A stretch of 64,000 bases of DNA from Endotrypanum monterogeii (lineage: Eukaryota; Euglenozoa; Kinetoplastea; Trypanosomatida; Trypanosomatidae). A program made the position numbers and the translations under genes. Where the stretch lies: positions 37,632 through 101,631 of the forward strand of contig CM007340.1 of NCBI GenBank assembly GCA_000333855.2. Reading direction: 5' to 3'. The notes beneath the pieces are model-generated. The model saw only the letters and a program-made list of their open reading frames with translations. It made no database searches and was not told where the DNA came from. Each line of letters starts with the position of its first letter. Position 1 is the stretch's first letter. Positions 41,885 to 52,600 of this stretch are shown here, in pieces.

Positions 41885-42670
41885 TCAGCCCTTCAGATTC
41901 TGAAGGAGAGACATAACGACTGGGAGAACAAGGTACATCCAGTACTTCTGCAAGAAGGAGCGGTCATCCACGGGTACATCCTCCTCGACTATCTCCCCCT
42001 CTGCGTTGCGAACTTGGCGTTTCTGTGTCTTACGCTTTTCCTGCTGTTTCTTGGTGTCCTCCGCGTCCACCAGGGTGGTGAGGTCTTCGTACCGAACCTT
42101 CCGCGCAGCCTTCAGTGGATGCACGAGACCAACTTTGGTTTTGAGAAGAACCGTCGGGAAAAGTGTTTGCACAACGCTTCGATCGCACTCATCACCTTTC
42201 TGCATCTTCGAATGGAAGAAATTTTCCTCGCTGCTCACTTGCAGACCCAAAAGAGATGTATTGGGGCCCGGTACAACCTTGATGTTTTCATTGAGTACAA
42301 CTGTCTTGCTGTCCATCGCATCAAAACCGCGAATCAGCGAGCATGGCGTCACCGCCACAGTCGCGGCGTATTGGGGTGCTGGCTTACCTTCCTGGTACGC
42401 GTACGCCCTGTAGTAGACAAAGTCAGCCGTGGCGAAGTGATTGCGCTCCTCCACGCTGAGTATCAAGTCGTCGCCTAACTGTGTAGAAAGGCGGGCGAGG
42501 GCCTGAGAAGAAAGTCGCGAAATTGTAAAGGACCCAATCCTCATCCACTCACTGTCACTGCCGACGCGACGCTCCAGCACATAGGACTGCGACGCCGCGT
42601 GAACTGAGACGACGCCCACATGTGCGAGCACCGTGAGCAATAGAAAAACCGTCCTCCACAATAAAGCCAT
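41885..42670 (-). CDS. EMC10: ER membrane protein complex subunit 10
   Basis: The product is 261 aa. A cleavable signal peptide is clear at residues 1-25 (hydrophobic core followed by VHAAS). The luminal part (about 26-185) is a beta-rich domain with one Cys at the CSLIRGFDA element and another at DECDRS, which could form a disulphide. A basic, charged linker at about 205-235 leads to a terminal anchor with FLQKYWMYLVLPVV, closely matching the FFxKYWMY-IP pattern of EMC10 in other eukaryotes. The ER membrane complex inserts tail-anchored and multi-spanning proteins; EMC10 is its peripheral luminal subunit. The C-terminal match and layout make the call strong. Confidence 0.88.
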   Translation of the reverse strand: MALLWRTVFLLLTVLAHVGVVSVHAASQSYVLERRVGSDSEWMRIGSFTISRLSSQALARLSTQLGDDLILSVEERNHFATADFVYYRAYAYQEGKPAPQYAATVAVTPCSLIRGFDAMDSKTVVLNENIKVVPGPNTSLLGLQVSSEENFFHSKMQKGDECDRSVVQTLFPTVLLKTKVGLVHPLKAARKVRYEDLTTLVDAEDTKKQQEKRKTQKRQVRNAEGEIVEEDVPVDDRSFLQKYWMYLVLPVVMSLLQNLKG

Positions 42671-42673
42671 CGC

Positions 42674-42717
42674 CTTGCACGCCCAGAAGCACCGATGGGG
42701 AAGGGAGAGGAGGGGGT
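42674..42717 (-). promoter_or_regulatory. Trans-splice acceptor of EMC10
   Basis: On the minus strand CACCCCCTCCTCTCCCTTCC (about 42717-42698) is followed by the first AG in GCAAG, G at 42674, only a few bases before the ATG at 42670. The 5' UTR would be about three bases, which is unusually short; an upstream acceptor is possible. Confidence 0.4.
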
Positions 42718-43634
42718 GATGGAAATGAGGTTGCGTAAATAAATAAATTTAAAATAATAATGTTTCGTGTGTAGAGAGCGGGAAAGGTGCGTGTGGACGC
42801 AACTAATTTTTTTTTTTTCAGAGATATGGCGCGCGTAAGGGTGTAGGGGAAAAAGGCGGAAACGAGAGAGAACTCTACAGCGCTTGCAACATGCACACGT
42901 CTGCGTTTATGTAGAAAGGTAAGGACTTCATGTAGTGGTGAACGTGTAGCAGAGCGGAGACGCGAAGGTAGTCAGTCGAGCAAAGGAACAGAAACAAAAG
43001 GGACGAAGCACACGAAAGGAAAGAGAAAGTGGCGCACACAGATGCAAAGATGAAGTGAAGAAGCAAAGAAGAGGACGTGTGGGTCGATCCTGAAGAAGTG
43101 GAGTGACAAACCCGGTTCAAAATTATCCTCAGAAACACGCTGTCTCCTCAGCGCACTACAAAGAGGCAGAGGGTAGAATTGTAGTGAATGTTCAGTCGCA
43201 ACCGTGCTGTCACCAGCAAAACGACGTCCGAGGTTGTGCACACCCCTCTCCATCCCCCCCCCCCACCACACACACCTCTGAGGGAAGAAGAACAGGTAAC
43301 ACACCTTTTGATCCGTTGGACGGGGAGAGGGGGGCAGAATTTTTTTTCCTGAGTGGCAATTACTGCCGCTGTCTCCGTCCCTTTCCAATGCATAGCAGCC
43401 AGGTCGGCATTAAAAGTGAGAATGTGCGCCCAATCGGCTGTAGTGGCTCCGTCTCCAGTAATGAGTTGGGAAATAAAAAAAGGGGGGGCATTCTATTATT
43501 ACCATCAACGCCAGTTGACTTATTCGAGTGTCTTTTATGACTTCAGATGGGGAAACATCCTCTGCGGATTCACCTCGTAAATGTTTGGGGTGCTCACCTG
43601 GGGAGACTCGCGTGTTGCTAGAGGTCTCTGCTCC
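42718..43634. other. Spacer, no gene seen
   Basis: The interval between DHSp and EMC10 holds T- and C-runs (a T11 run near 42808-42818, C10 near 43255-43264) and no plausible coding frame. Confidence 0.6.
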
Positions 43635-44780
43635 TCATCCAACGCCGTTCTCCGGGGTGGTGGTCTTCTCTGAAATGAGCATGAGGGGGAACACCACCGT
43701 CGCATCGCCTTGTACCCGCACAACCTCCGTGTCCTCTCTGAGCAAGCCACAGGCTACGTCATCGGCGAGGACGCCAGAGCTCACGCACCCATCAGCTTCC
43801 AGGCCCGTGGTCACCATCACAACAGCGTCCATTGATACGTTGCGCAGAAGGTGGTGCTTGGGGAGGCCGCCTCCAAGTATGATAGCGAAGTTTCGTCCAC
43901 CTGCCTTCGCAGACAACTGGCGCAGCCGCCCAACGTCCTCCATCGGGTCCACGACGAGCCCTTTGTTTGAAAAATTGTAGAAGTAGATCATGTCCCCCAT
44001 TGACCCGTCGGTGAGGGCAGGCGAGAACACCGAAATCCTGTTACGGTGGCACCAGTAAAGCAGGCTGGAGCTGCATGTGTCCGGGTATTGCCTTTCCAAG
44101 GCTGCTCCCATCGCCTCGATGATATCGGAGGGAGCAGTAAGCGTCTGCCAGCGCGCTGCCCGCTGCGCCTCGTGAACAGACGCCAACACGGGTGTAAAGA
44201 AATCTTCAAACCAGCAGTAGTTGTCGTTGGGCACGAGGAGGTTGCCGATGCGGTTGATCCCGCGGCGACGCAGCGCGCGCCCGTCCAGGCTGAACTGGCC
44301 AAGCAGCGTGCTACCACCGCACTTGATGACGTCCTCTTCTATGCCTCCCGCAGACGAAATGAAGCAGTCCACTAGTCGCTCACGAGCCAAATAAGCAAAC
44401 GTGTCGCGAAGACCACATGAAATCAAATTAGATGTGTAAGCAAGAAAGATACGATCCTCCGGTGAGCGGTGATGAAGCATTTTCTGCACGAGCTGACGCG
44501 CACGGCCGATCTGAGTGGCCTGCAAACCAACTGTGGGTAAGCTCGAGATGACAGCCCGAAGGGTCTCCTCATGCGTGGAGTGCACCAGCGCCTGGAAGTC
44601 AACACCCGCTACCACCGGCGCGCAACCCTGGGGGTTCGACAAAGCCCCTCCTGGCTCGAACGTACCTGCGGATGCATCATCCCTGGAGAAATCACCTCTC
44701 GTCGCCGTCGTCGCTGATTCCCTACGGGGTTTATCGGTGTCCCTCATGGCAGCCTTCGATCGCGAGGCAGAGTCCCGCAT
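43635..44780 (-). CDS. DHSp: Deoxyhypusine synthase paralogue lacking the catalytic lysine (DHSp)
   Basis: The first ATG is at 44780 (381 aa); the frame upstream starts at TTG and is a pyrimidine tract. The core is deoxyhypusine synthase: TSNLISCGLRDT and the SSAGGIEEDVIKC NAD region, CHRNRISVFSPALTDGSMGDM (His245 matches human His288) and a GGGLPKHH loop. Aligned with the human active-site segment DEAVSWGKI, this protein reads ADDVACGLL: Leu346 replaces catalytic Lys329, Cys344 replaces Trp327 and Asp340 replaces Glu323. It therefore cannot form the enzyme-imine intermediate. Kinetoplastids are known to pair such a dead subunit with an active one (DHSc) to make an active heterotetramer that modifies eIF5A; L. 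donovani DHSL20 likewise lacks the lysine. The N-terminal 70 residues are variable. Confidence 0.93.
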   Translation of the reverse strand: MRDSASRSKAAMRDTDKPRRESATTATRGDFSRDDASAGTFEPGGALSNPQGCAPVVAGVDFQALVHSTHEETLRAVISSLPTVGLQATQIGRARQLVQKMLHHRSPEDRIFLAYTSNLISCGLRDTFAYLARERLVDCFISSAGGIEEDVIKCGGSTLLGQFSLDGRALRRRGINRIGNLLVPNDNYCWFEDFFTPVLASVHEAQRAARWQTLTAPSDIIEAMGAALERQYPDTCSSSLLYWCHRNRISVFSPALTDGSMGDMIYFYNFSNKGLVVDPMEDVGRLRQLSAKAGGRNFAIILGGGLPKHHLLRNVSMDAVVMVTTGLEADGCVSSGVLADDVACGLLREDTEVVRVQGDATVVFPLMLISEKTTTPENGVG

Positions 44781-45215
44781 GGAGAGGTCTTCCAGAGGCG
44801 GGGGGGAGTCTGATGAATGGTGAAAAAATGTCAAGTGAGCAGCGGATGTCACGGAGAGCGAAAAAAAAAAAAATCTCGGCAATCTTTGAAGGGGTGAGGA
44901 CAGCGCCTAACACGGTCGACAGCGTCGGGTACAACAATGCGAAGAAGTCAAAATACGCTCCGTCGTCGACGGAATAGTTCCCTCATGTAACCCACGAAAC
45001 CTCCGAAGAAGCCACAGCTCTAGCGGAATCGACGTTACCGGTGACACAACGCACGAAAACCAGAGAGACACCTATCGGCTGGATGAGAGGACGCACTTTA
45101 CGTTAGAGCTGAAGACGGGTACTTGCAGACCGAGTTGTTCCGCTGCACCCTGTATTTCCTCTGAAAACGTAATTATGATAGAAGCGCATGAGTAGCAGCG
45201 CATCGACGCTCAGCA

Positions 45216-45217
<2 letters not shown>

Positions 45218-45256
<39 letters not shown>
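45218..45256. repeat. (GT)n microsatellite
   Basis: Nineteen GT units in the midasin-DHSp spacer. Confidence 0.95.
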
Positions 45257-45258
<2 letters not shown>

Positions 45259-46131
45259 GGAAAGAGTGGGGAAAAAGCGTGCAGTGTGGAGGAGAGTTAC
45301 GAAAAAATAAAAACAAAAACGAGTAACCCGCAGCCAAAACACTTCAAGAGCACTTTTTATCACGTAGGCGGGTCAGTGCGTAACGTTGGTATCAGTGAGG
45401 GAATATTAAGGGGGCTGGAATATTGGCATACCGGGGAAGAAAGGGGAAAAGAAAGAGGGGTATCCGCAGCAAAAAAAGGTCGTTACTAGAGTTGTAGTTG
45501 TAGTGGCGGTAGTGTCAGTGGTTACGAACTAGACGGATCCATCAGAGAAAAAACAATGACCAGCACAGTACACTGAATGAGAAATCGTGTTGCGCCCCGT
45601 CCACGCACATGTCCTCGCTCACCAAAGAAAAGAAAGATGTACGTCACGCTCTGTCAGGTTCGCTGAGACCTCATCCCACCATCAAACATGGATACATCTC
45701 TTCTCCACTAGCTCTTAGTGCTTTCCCCCTGTCCCCTCCCTCCCCCCACATGCCCGAGTATTCCCCAGTCCTCCAGTCTCGCTTCATAACATCGCTGTCG
45801 CCACGACCTCATGCCTTCCGGCAGCGCACTTCGTTTTCCTTCACCGTCTCGCCGCTGTTAAAGAAGATCATGAGAGAGATACGAGAGCGTGAGGATGCAC
45901 AGATACTTCCCTTGGTCATTTCACAAGTTATACCGCGAACATCAACGCGAGAGGGAGAAAAAAAAAAGTGTGATTAGATTGAGCTCAGAAAACATCGCCA
46001 TCATTGTCCGCGGACAAAGAGAAGCTACCGCGTGACTTTGAGAGAAAACACTTTGGCGAAAAAAAAAAAAAAGAAGCACGCTGGTAACAAACATTAATCG
46101 CAAAGAAAATCAGATCATCACCACAAACCTG

Positions 46132-46160
46132 CACAGACACAGACACAGACACAGACACAG
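46132..46160. repeat. (ACAGAC)n minisatellite
   Basis: About four to five hexamer units in tandem, about 510 nt downstream of the midasin stop codon. Confidence 0.9.
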
Positions 46161-46669
46161 AGAAGCCTATCATTACTCCATATTAGATGAGCCTAAAGAG
46201 TTGGACAACACACACAAATACGTCTACATGTAGCTACATATACGTTTTAACAGAAAAAATTAAGGTATACATTTAATCTGCTTAATAAAAAATGATATTA
46301 GAATTGAAAAAAAAAAAAAACAGACTCAACAATCGACCAAAAATAAAGCTAAAAAAAAAATGTAAAAATTATCGAAAAGAGAGTACACCACCGCTGAGGG
46401 GAGAGATAAGGGATGATAAGATCCGCCGCCTCACCGCACCCTCTCCCCAGCGATCCATTCCTCCTCAAACACTACTACACGCATGTGCATGCCAGGAAAC
46501 AGACAAACCAAACACCTTGCATCAGGATCTCCGTCCGTTATCGGACATCATTGCACAGCGGTGAGTGGAGAAAAGATGCTCACTGCAAAATGGAGGAAAT
46601 CGTAGAGACAACAAAGTGAAATGATGAGAGGCGTGATCACGAAAGGATCCCCTCCCCTCCCGCCGCCTG

Positions 46670-49600
46670 TTATACGCCGGCATTCAGCAGCTCGAACCAC
46701 TGGCGCATGGCGTCTGCGATGATTTCCGGTAAGTTCTGAATGTCGCGAATAATGAGATAATAGGGGAAGGGAAAATCCTCCATGTACGGACGGCGCACCA
46801 CACGCCCCGCGTGGAACTCAACAATCTGCATGTCTAGGATTGAGTTCGACTGGACGCGCTGAAGTCGCGCCTCGCGGTCAGACCTAAGACGTCGCATGCG
46901 TTCGGCCGTGGAGAGGCCCTGCAACGCCTTTGCCGTGAGAGGCGTACCGGCAGCTGGGGAAGCAGTCGTGCCCGCATGAGGCGCAGCTGTGTCTCCCTCA
47001 GCGGCCTTGATGTCCAGCAGCACGAAGACAACCATCTGGTGATTCTCCTCCGCCCGGACCATCAACTGGCGCAATTCGGCACGGTTCTCCGTGATCTGGC
47101 CGTCGCCGATGATGAACATGATTTGTTGCAGTTGCTGTGTAGTAGATCGTGTCTGCCCGCGCATGCGATCACGAGCGTCGTCGAGGTAATCGAGCGTGGT
47201 CTCGAGCAACAGCTTCATATTGGTAGACTTCTGCTCAAAAGTGATCTCGCTGAAAAGACGCGGGCCACTGTCCGCGAGGAACGGCTCCTCCAGGGGGTGC
47301 ATCACGTGTGTCTCCTTGCCGAAGCAGGCGACGCCGAACTCTCCAACCTCCAGCTGCTGCAAAGCCTTTGCAATCAGAGCAACCGCACGACAAGAGAGAA
47401 CGCCAGCATTGTTGCATTGCATACTGAGTGAGTCATCCAAAGCCACCAGTATCTGGTACGTACGTTTGCTTGGCTTGGTTCGACGCAGCCAAATCCGATC
47501 TTTTTTGAACTGAGACGCGATATACGGAATAATGCGCTTCATGTTGAGTCGCTTGCCGGTCTTATAGTCGCCCTGCAGCTTATCCGCAAGCGTCGGGGTA
47601 AGGATAAGACGGAGCTGCTCACAAAGTTGTTGGGCGAGGCCCTCCACCGCTGTCTCTTGCTCCAACCATAGCTGCCGACCCCGCTCGAGTTTCGCGTTCG
47701 CTTCCTCCGCTGCACTTGGGGCTTCGTTCCTGGAGTCGTCATCGTTATCTTCCTCCGGTTCACTCGCGTCCTCGTCGCGCGCAGTCGCCGTCACCTTCTT
47801 CTTTGACTTCTTTTTCTTGGATGCCTCCTCCGCCGCTTCCTTCTCCTCGATCTCAGTAAGCTTGTCCTCCGCGCGACGGCGCCTGCGCCGCTCGTCGTGA
47901 GGGACCTCAGCGGACTCATCTTCGTCTTCCCCATCACCCTCCTCGCCGCTTCCTCCATCAGATCTATTGTCCTCCCCTTCCTCTTCGCGTGCATCTGCCT
48001 CCGTAGGCTTTGCCTCCGTCTGCTCAGCAGCTGCAAGCCCTTCCCGCTCACCGTCCTCATCCCAGTCGAACTCCTCCACGCCCTCCTGATCGCTCGCTTG
48101 CTCCGGCTTTGGCGGCTTCTTCTCGGGCTTGTCCTTCTCATCTGTGACATCTACATGCTGATTGAGGTTAAGCTGTTGCATCTGACGCTGATGCCGCTGT
48201 AAGGCCTCCTTGACGGCACGATAGGGGTTGTGCTGGGAACGTGTTTGCTCAGTGTTATCGCGGCGCTGCGCTTGTTCGTTCTCCTCCTGTTGCTTCTTCC
48301 AGTTCTGGCCCGCGTCGTCCTGCTCCTGCTCTGTGTCTGGCTGCTGCTCCTCATTCGCAGTCTGCTCCCGGTGAGTCTTCTTGGAGGTGTCTTTCTTGTC
48401 CCGCTGCTGGTTTTCCGTGGCCTCGTCACCCTCCTGGTCATCCTGCTGACCGCCCTCGAAGACATTCTCGTCGGGCCCGTCGATGGAGTTCTCCAGATCG
48501 GAGGCTTCACCTGCACTGTCATCGTTATCCTCCTGCTGCACCTCTTCCTCACCAAACTCACTGCGATCCGCATCGGTCTCCGCGTTGCTGTCAACACGAT
48601 CCTCAGAAGCGGCGTCACCTTCTTCCGGCTCCTCGTCTGCATCGCTGGAATGGTTGTCATCTCGCACACTCTCCTCTCGATCCTCACCCTCTGCATCACT
48701 GCGCTCAGCGGAGTCGCCGCTATCGCTATCCCCATCACCACCGCTGCTTCCATCCTCGTCCATCTCACTCTTAGCATCATCACCAACTACGTCGTGCTCA
48801 CCGGAGCGTTCCTCATCAGCGTCACGAATCTCGCTCGCCTTGTCGTCAAAGCCCCCGGTTTCACCATCGTCGTCGCGGTGCTCATCGCCCTCGGCAAGGT
48901 CGTCCTCGGGTACATCTTCAGCTGCGTCGCCTGCGTCCTCCCTCATCTCATCGGTGTCGCCGGCGTCCTTCTTCGACTTTTTCCGCTCCTGCTCTGTACC
49001 CTCATCGACGTCGCCCATTTCCTTGTCTGACTCGTTCCCATCCTCATCGCCCTCGGCATCGCTCTCGCTGCGCTGCTCCTTCTGACCCTTGAAGTCGGTC
49101 TCCACGTCGGCCGCCTTGTCCTCTTCGCCCTCGTCTTTCTCGCCTTTCTGCTGCTGGTCTTCTGGCTGCTCTTCCTTATCCTTCATGTTCATGAGCTGAT
49201 CTTCATTGTCGATCTCGTCAGTGACATCCTTCTCTCCCTCACCGTCGTCCATGCCGGTACCGCTCTGCTGCTGGCCATCTTCGCCTTCGCCATCACCGTC
49301 CTCGGGCTCCGGGTCCTCGGACTTACAGAATCCCTTCTTCAGAAGCACGGTGAAAAGACGAGCGACAACAACGCCGAAGGAGCACTGCGCCTCCAAAACC
49401 GAGCACCACGCTTCGCGTGCACGCTGCACCTCACCGCGGCACACGGATAACCGTGGCAGAAGCTGCGCTTTCTCGCTAGCGGCAAGTGTATAAATGCTCA
49501 GCGGAGATGGGCCCGTGACAACAGCCGCGTTTGCCGCAGCCTCGGGCCTGAGTGGTGAGCTAAGAAGATCATCCAAGGCGGGCACCAATCGCTGCACTGC

Positions 49601-52600
49601 CTCATGAACAGCTGTTCCGTACACAGTGTAGCGAGCGTAGACAGCCGAGTCGCCATGGGGTCCACTGCAGTCGGTCTCGGAGTCGCTGCGCTCACTCGCT
49701 TTCGTATCTGCGTCAGCAGCGGCGCTGGATGATGTCGTTAGGGGACCTTCAACAAGCACACCACGCTCATCCTCACTGCAAGGGATAAGGGCATCGGTCA
49801 CCTCCTCGATGACGTGGTGCAGTTGCTCAGCCCATGGTCGTGGCGGCTTCTCGGTGCGGCGCCGCTTTGTCTCCGCAGCTGATCGTTCGTGCGCATCCGC
49901 CGGCGACTGTTCATGGCGTGCAAGAACACCAGTCACCGCGACGAGGAGAGGTTTCGCGGCAGCAGCAATGTTCGCAGCACTGCAGGCCTGGAGACGTTGT
50001 ACCACACCCAGCATTCGGTGCAGCGTCTCAAAATACGATTTGCAGACGCCGGGGGGAACTACAGACGCACTGGAGCGACGCAGCGGCTCCTGCAATGTGC
50101 AGATTGCCCACAGTTCACTCGATATAGCCGTGAGCTCATGGACAAGTCCCCGCGCCTCCGAAGCGCTTTCGGCGAGCATGTGAGGCTGCACTATCATCCA
50201 ACCGAGCCCGCTGCAAATGGATTGCACGAGACAAGCAACCTCAACGGCGTCATCGAGTAAAACACGAGATACGGCGAGCATTACGGCACCCCCATCAGTG
50301 CTGGTTTCAGAGGACGCCGCACTTTCTTGCACCGCCATCTCCAGCACACGCAGCTGCTCATGCAAGTGGAACAGCTCACAAACCGTAGCCGCCACGTGCA
50401 CGGCGTTGGCGAAGAGACTCTCGACTGTACCCGTTCCGCGCTTTACCTGCGCGGCTGAAAGATCGTGGTGCGGCTTCCGCTCCACTTCGCGCAGACGCTG
50501 CAACCAGCGAGCAAATCGATATTGCTCCGTAGCAGCAGCGCTGAGACGGGCAACTGCAGCTGTCTGGTCGCAGTGCGTCTCACGACACCCCAGCAGTGCC
50601 TCGGTCGTGGAGAAGAGAATCTCCCATGCGCCAACTTGGTTTTCGTGCGTGTGTGGCACCCCAGCCTCGGATAGCCGTTCAAAGAGCGTCTTGAGAGCGC
50701 GCACCTTCACCTGATTTGAAGTCTTGGGCTGCTGAAGAGCTGAGACGTTCTCGATAATCTCATCGGTAGCGTCTTTCAGGAAGGTGTGAGCCTGAGTGAG
50801 GTACACATTTCCACCCAACCACGGGAGGGCCGGATCCTCTGCAGTGGCAACCGGCGCAACCACCGAGCCCTTTGGAGTGATGGGGACAGCCTTTCCGCTT
50901 CGTTCTCTCTTGCCTCCCTTTGCACCCTTGCGCGCAGCCTCCACTGGGCTCCGCGCATGCTTTCCCTTTTTAGCGCCCGCCCTCACTGGCAAGACGAAGC
51001 CCAACGAAGCATCCTCCTCGCATCGCTCCTCGTCGGCTGTGATAGTCGCAAGAACTGGGGTGCGCAGCGCCTCCTCAAGGCTTCCGAGAACACGCGCCAT
51101 CTTCAAGTGTGACTTCTCCGCTGTAGCGCGTACGGCGTAGTAGTTGGCATCCTCCCAGCGCATGATCTTGGCGAACTCAGCGATATCCTCCTCGATCGGC
51201 GCCACTGCTTTGTCACGCTTCTCTTGCACGAGCGGCTCAAACTGGGCAAAGAAGTCGCATATGTGAAGCAGGGTATTGGCCAGCGGTGCATGCGGCCCCT
51301 CCGTGGCGAGAAGATGAAATCCGAACCCCTGCAAGAGACGAAGTCGCACACTAAAGTCTCCGTAAAGTGCGCCCCACATAAACTTGGAGGCATATTGGAA
51401 TGCAGCACGGCAGCGTCGCAGCAGTGGCGTCCCCTCATCGAGCGAAGTCACTGCTCCCTTGTCCTCATCACTCGACTCGACCATCGCCTCCTCGCCGAGC
51501 AGGAGGTCGTAGAGTTGGAACCACTGCTGTGCCGCCTGGAGCTCAAGCTCGGCACGCTTTGCCTGAAATACATGTTCCCAGCAGTGCAACTCCAGCCGGC
51601 GCCAGCGCAGCACGAAAGAAGATAGTTCCGTCATGTGATGCATCAACGAGACCTCGTGAGATGCGTTGCGCTCCCACTCGTAGCACTCCCGCAACAGTAC
51701 TTCGCAACCCGCCATCACTTTCATGAGTGGGGTCGTCATGGCTGGAAGTGCTGCAATCTTGTGGCCTATACGCAGACATCGCTGCAGAGACGGCGTGTCG
51801 GGGAATTGTTTTGCCAGCCGCTGCACGGCGTCGAGCAAAGTCTGCAGAGGGACGCTGAACCGGCTCAGCTCGTAGACATCGGTGTCGAGAAAAATGTTAA
51901 AGCCCGTCGCCCTCCGCTCCTCCAGCGAGACGGCCGTACCACGCATCTCTGCGCGCAGCAATAAGGCACGGGATTCGAAACCATTAAGAAGAAGTTGCTC
52001 ATCCCCCTTCGCCACTCCAGACGAGGGGCAGCTCAGTGGGGAAAACGTGTGCAGCTCAGCGGAAAGGACGTCGAAGCGGTGCTGAAAGGCGGACATCAAC
52101 GCAGTAATCTGCGGTGGTGTCGAGGTGGATGCACTTGGCGCCATCGTGTCCTCCACCATACGTGGAGAAATGAGACGCCAGTAGAACGTGCGATGCACCT
52201 CGACGAGGTGACGAAGGTAGAAGCCGTTTCGCTCCTTGAAGAGAATTCGGGCAAACTTGGCACGCCGTCCCTCGAGGAGATCCTCGGTCTTTTGGTGACC
52301 CGACTGACCCGCCGCATCGGCCTCCAGGGCATCGACGCTGAACTCGGCCTCAAAGCTCGGGAAGAGCTCCTTCAACTTGCGCATGAGCTTCTCGTCGTCG
52401 CCCTCGATCACAGTGGCCTTCTCCTTGTACATCACCGCGAGCTCGTCAGCCCGGCGCTCCTGCAGCTCCCACTCCTCAACCTGGCGGAACAAAGAACGAT
52501 ACTGTGCAAAGACATCCTCGACAAACCTTCGGCTCGTCCCCTGCGGTGCGATTGCAGATAGCTGAGAGAGGCATGAGTCCAGGTAGACAACGCGGTGGCG

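Larger units (their letters stand above)
44781..46669. other. 1.9-kb spacer between midasin and DHSp
   Basis: No gene is supported. Just upstream of DHSp the minus strand has a T13 run (44861-44873) and C/T-rich sequence near 44790-44808, with acceptor-like AGs at about 44810 and 44790. A (TG)19 run lies at 45218-45256, an (ACAGAC)n array at 46132-46160, and AT-rich, A-run sequence at 46200-46380. The right part is the 3' UTR of midasin. Confidence 0.65.

Noticed and set aside
43635..44780. Active deoxyhypusine synthase
   Set aside because: The residue equivalent to the catalytic lysine is leucine, and the neighbouring Trp and Glu are also changed.
44781..44882. N-terminal extension of DHSp
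   Set aside because: The start is TTG and the sequence is a T-run plus C/T tract typical of a splice signal.
48230..49085. Long plus-strand frames (266 and 200 codons) rich in Leu/Val or Ser
   Set aside because: They are antisense to the Asp/Glu-rich part of midasin; complementing GAN/GAR codons yields Leu, Ser and Val. No domain-like sequence is present.
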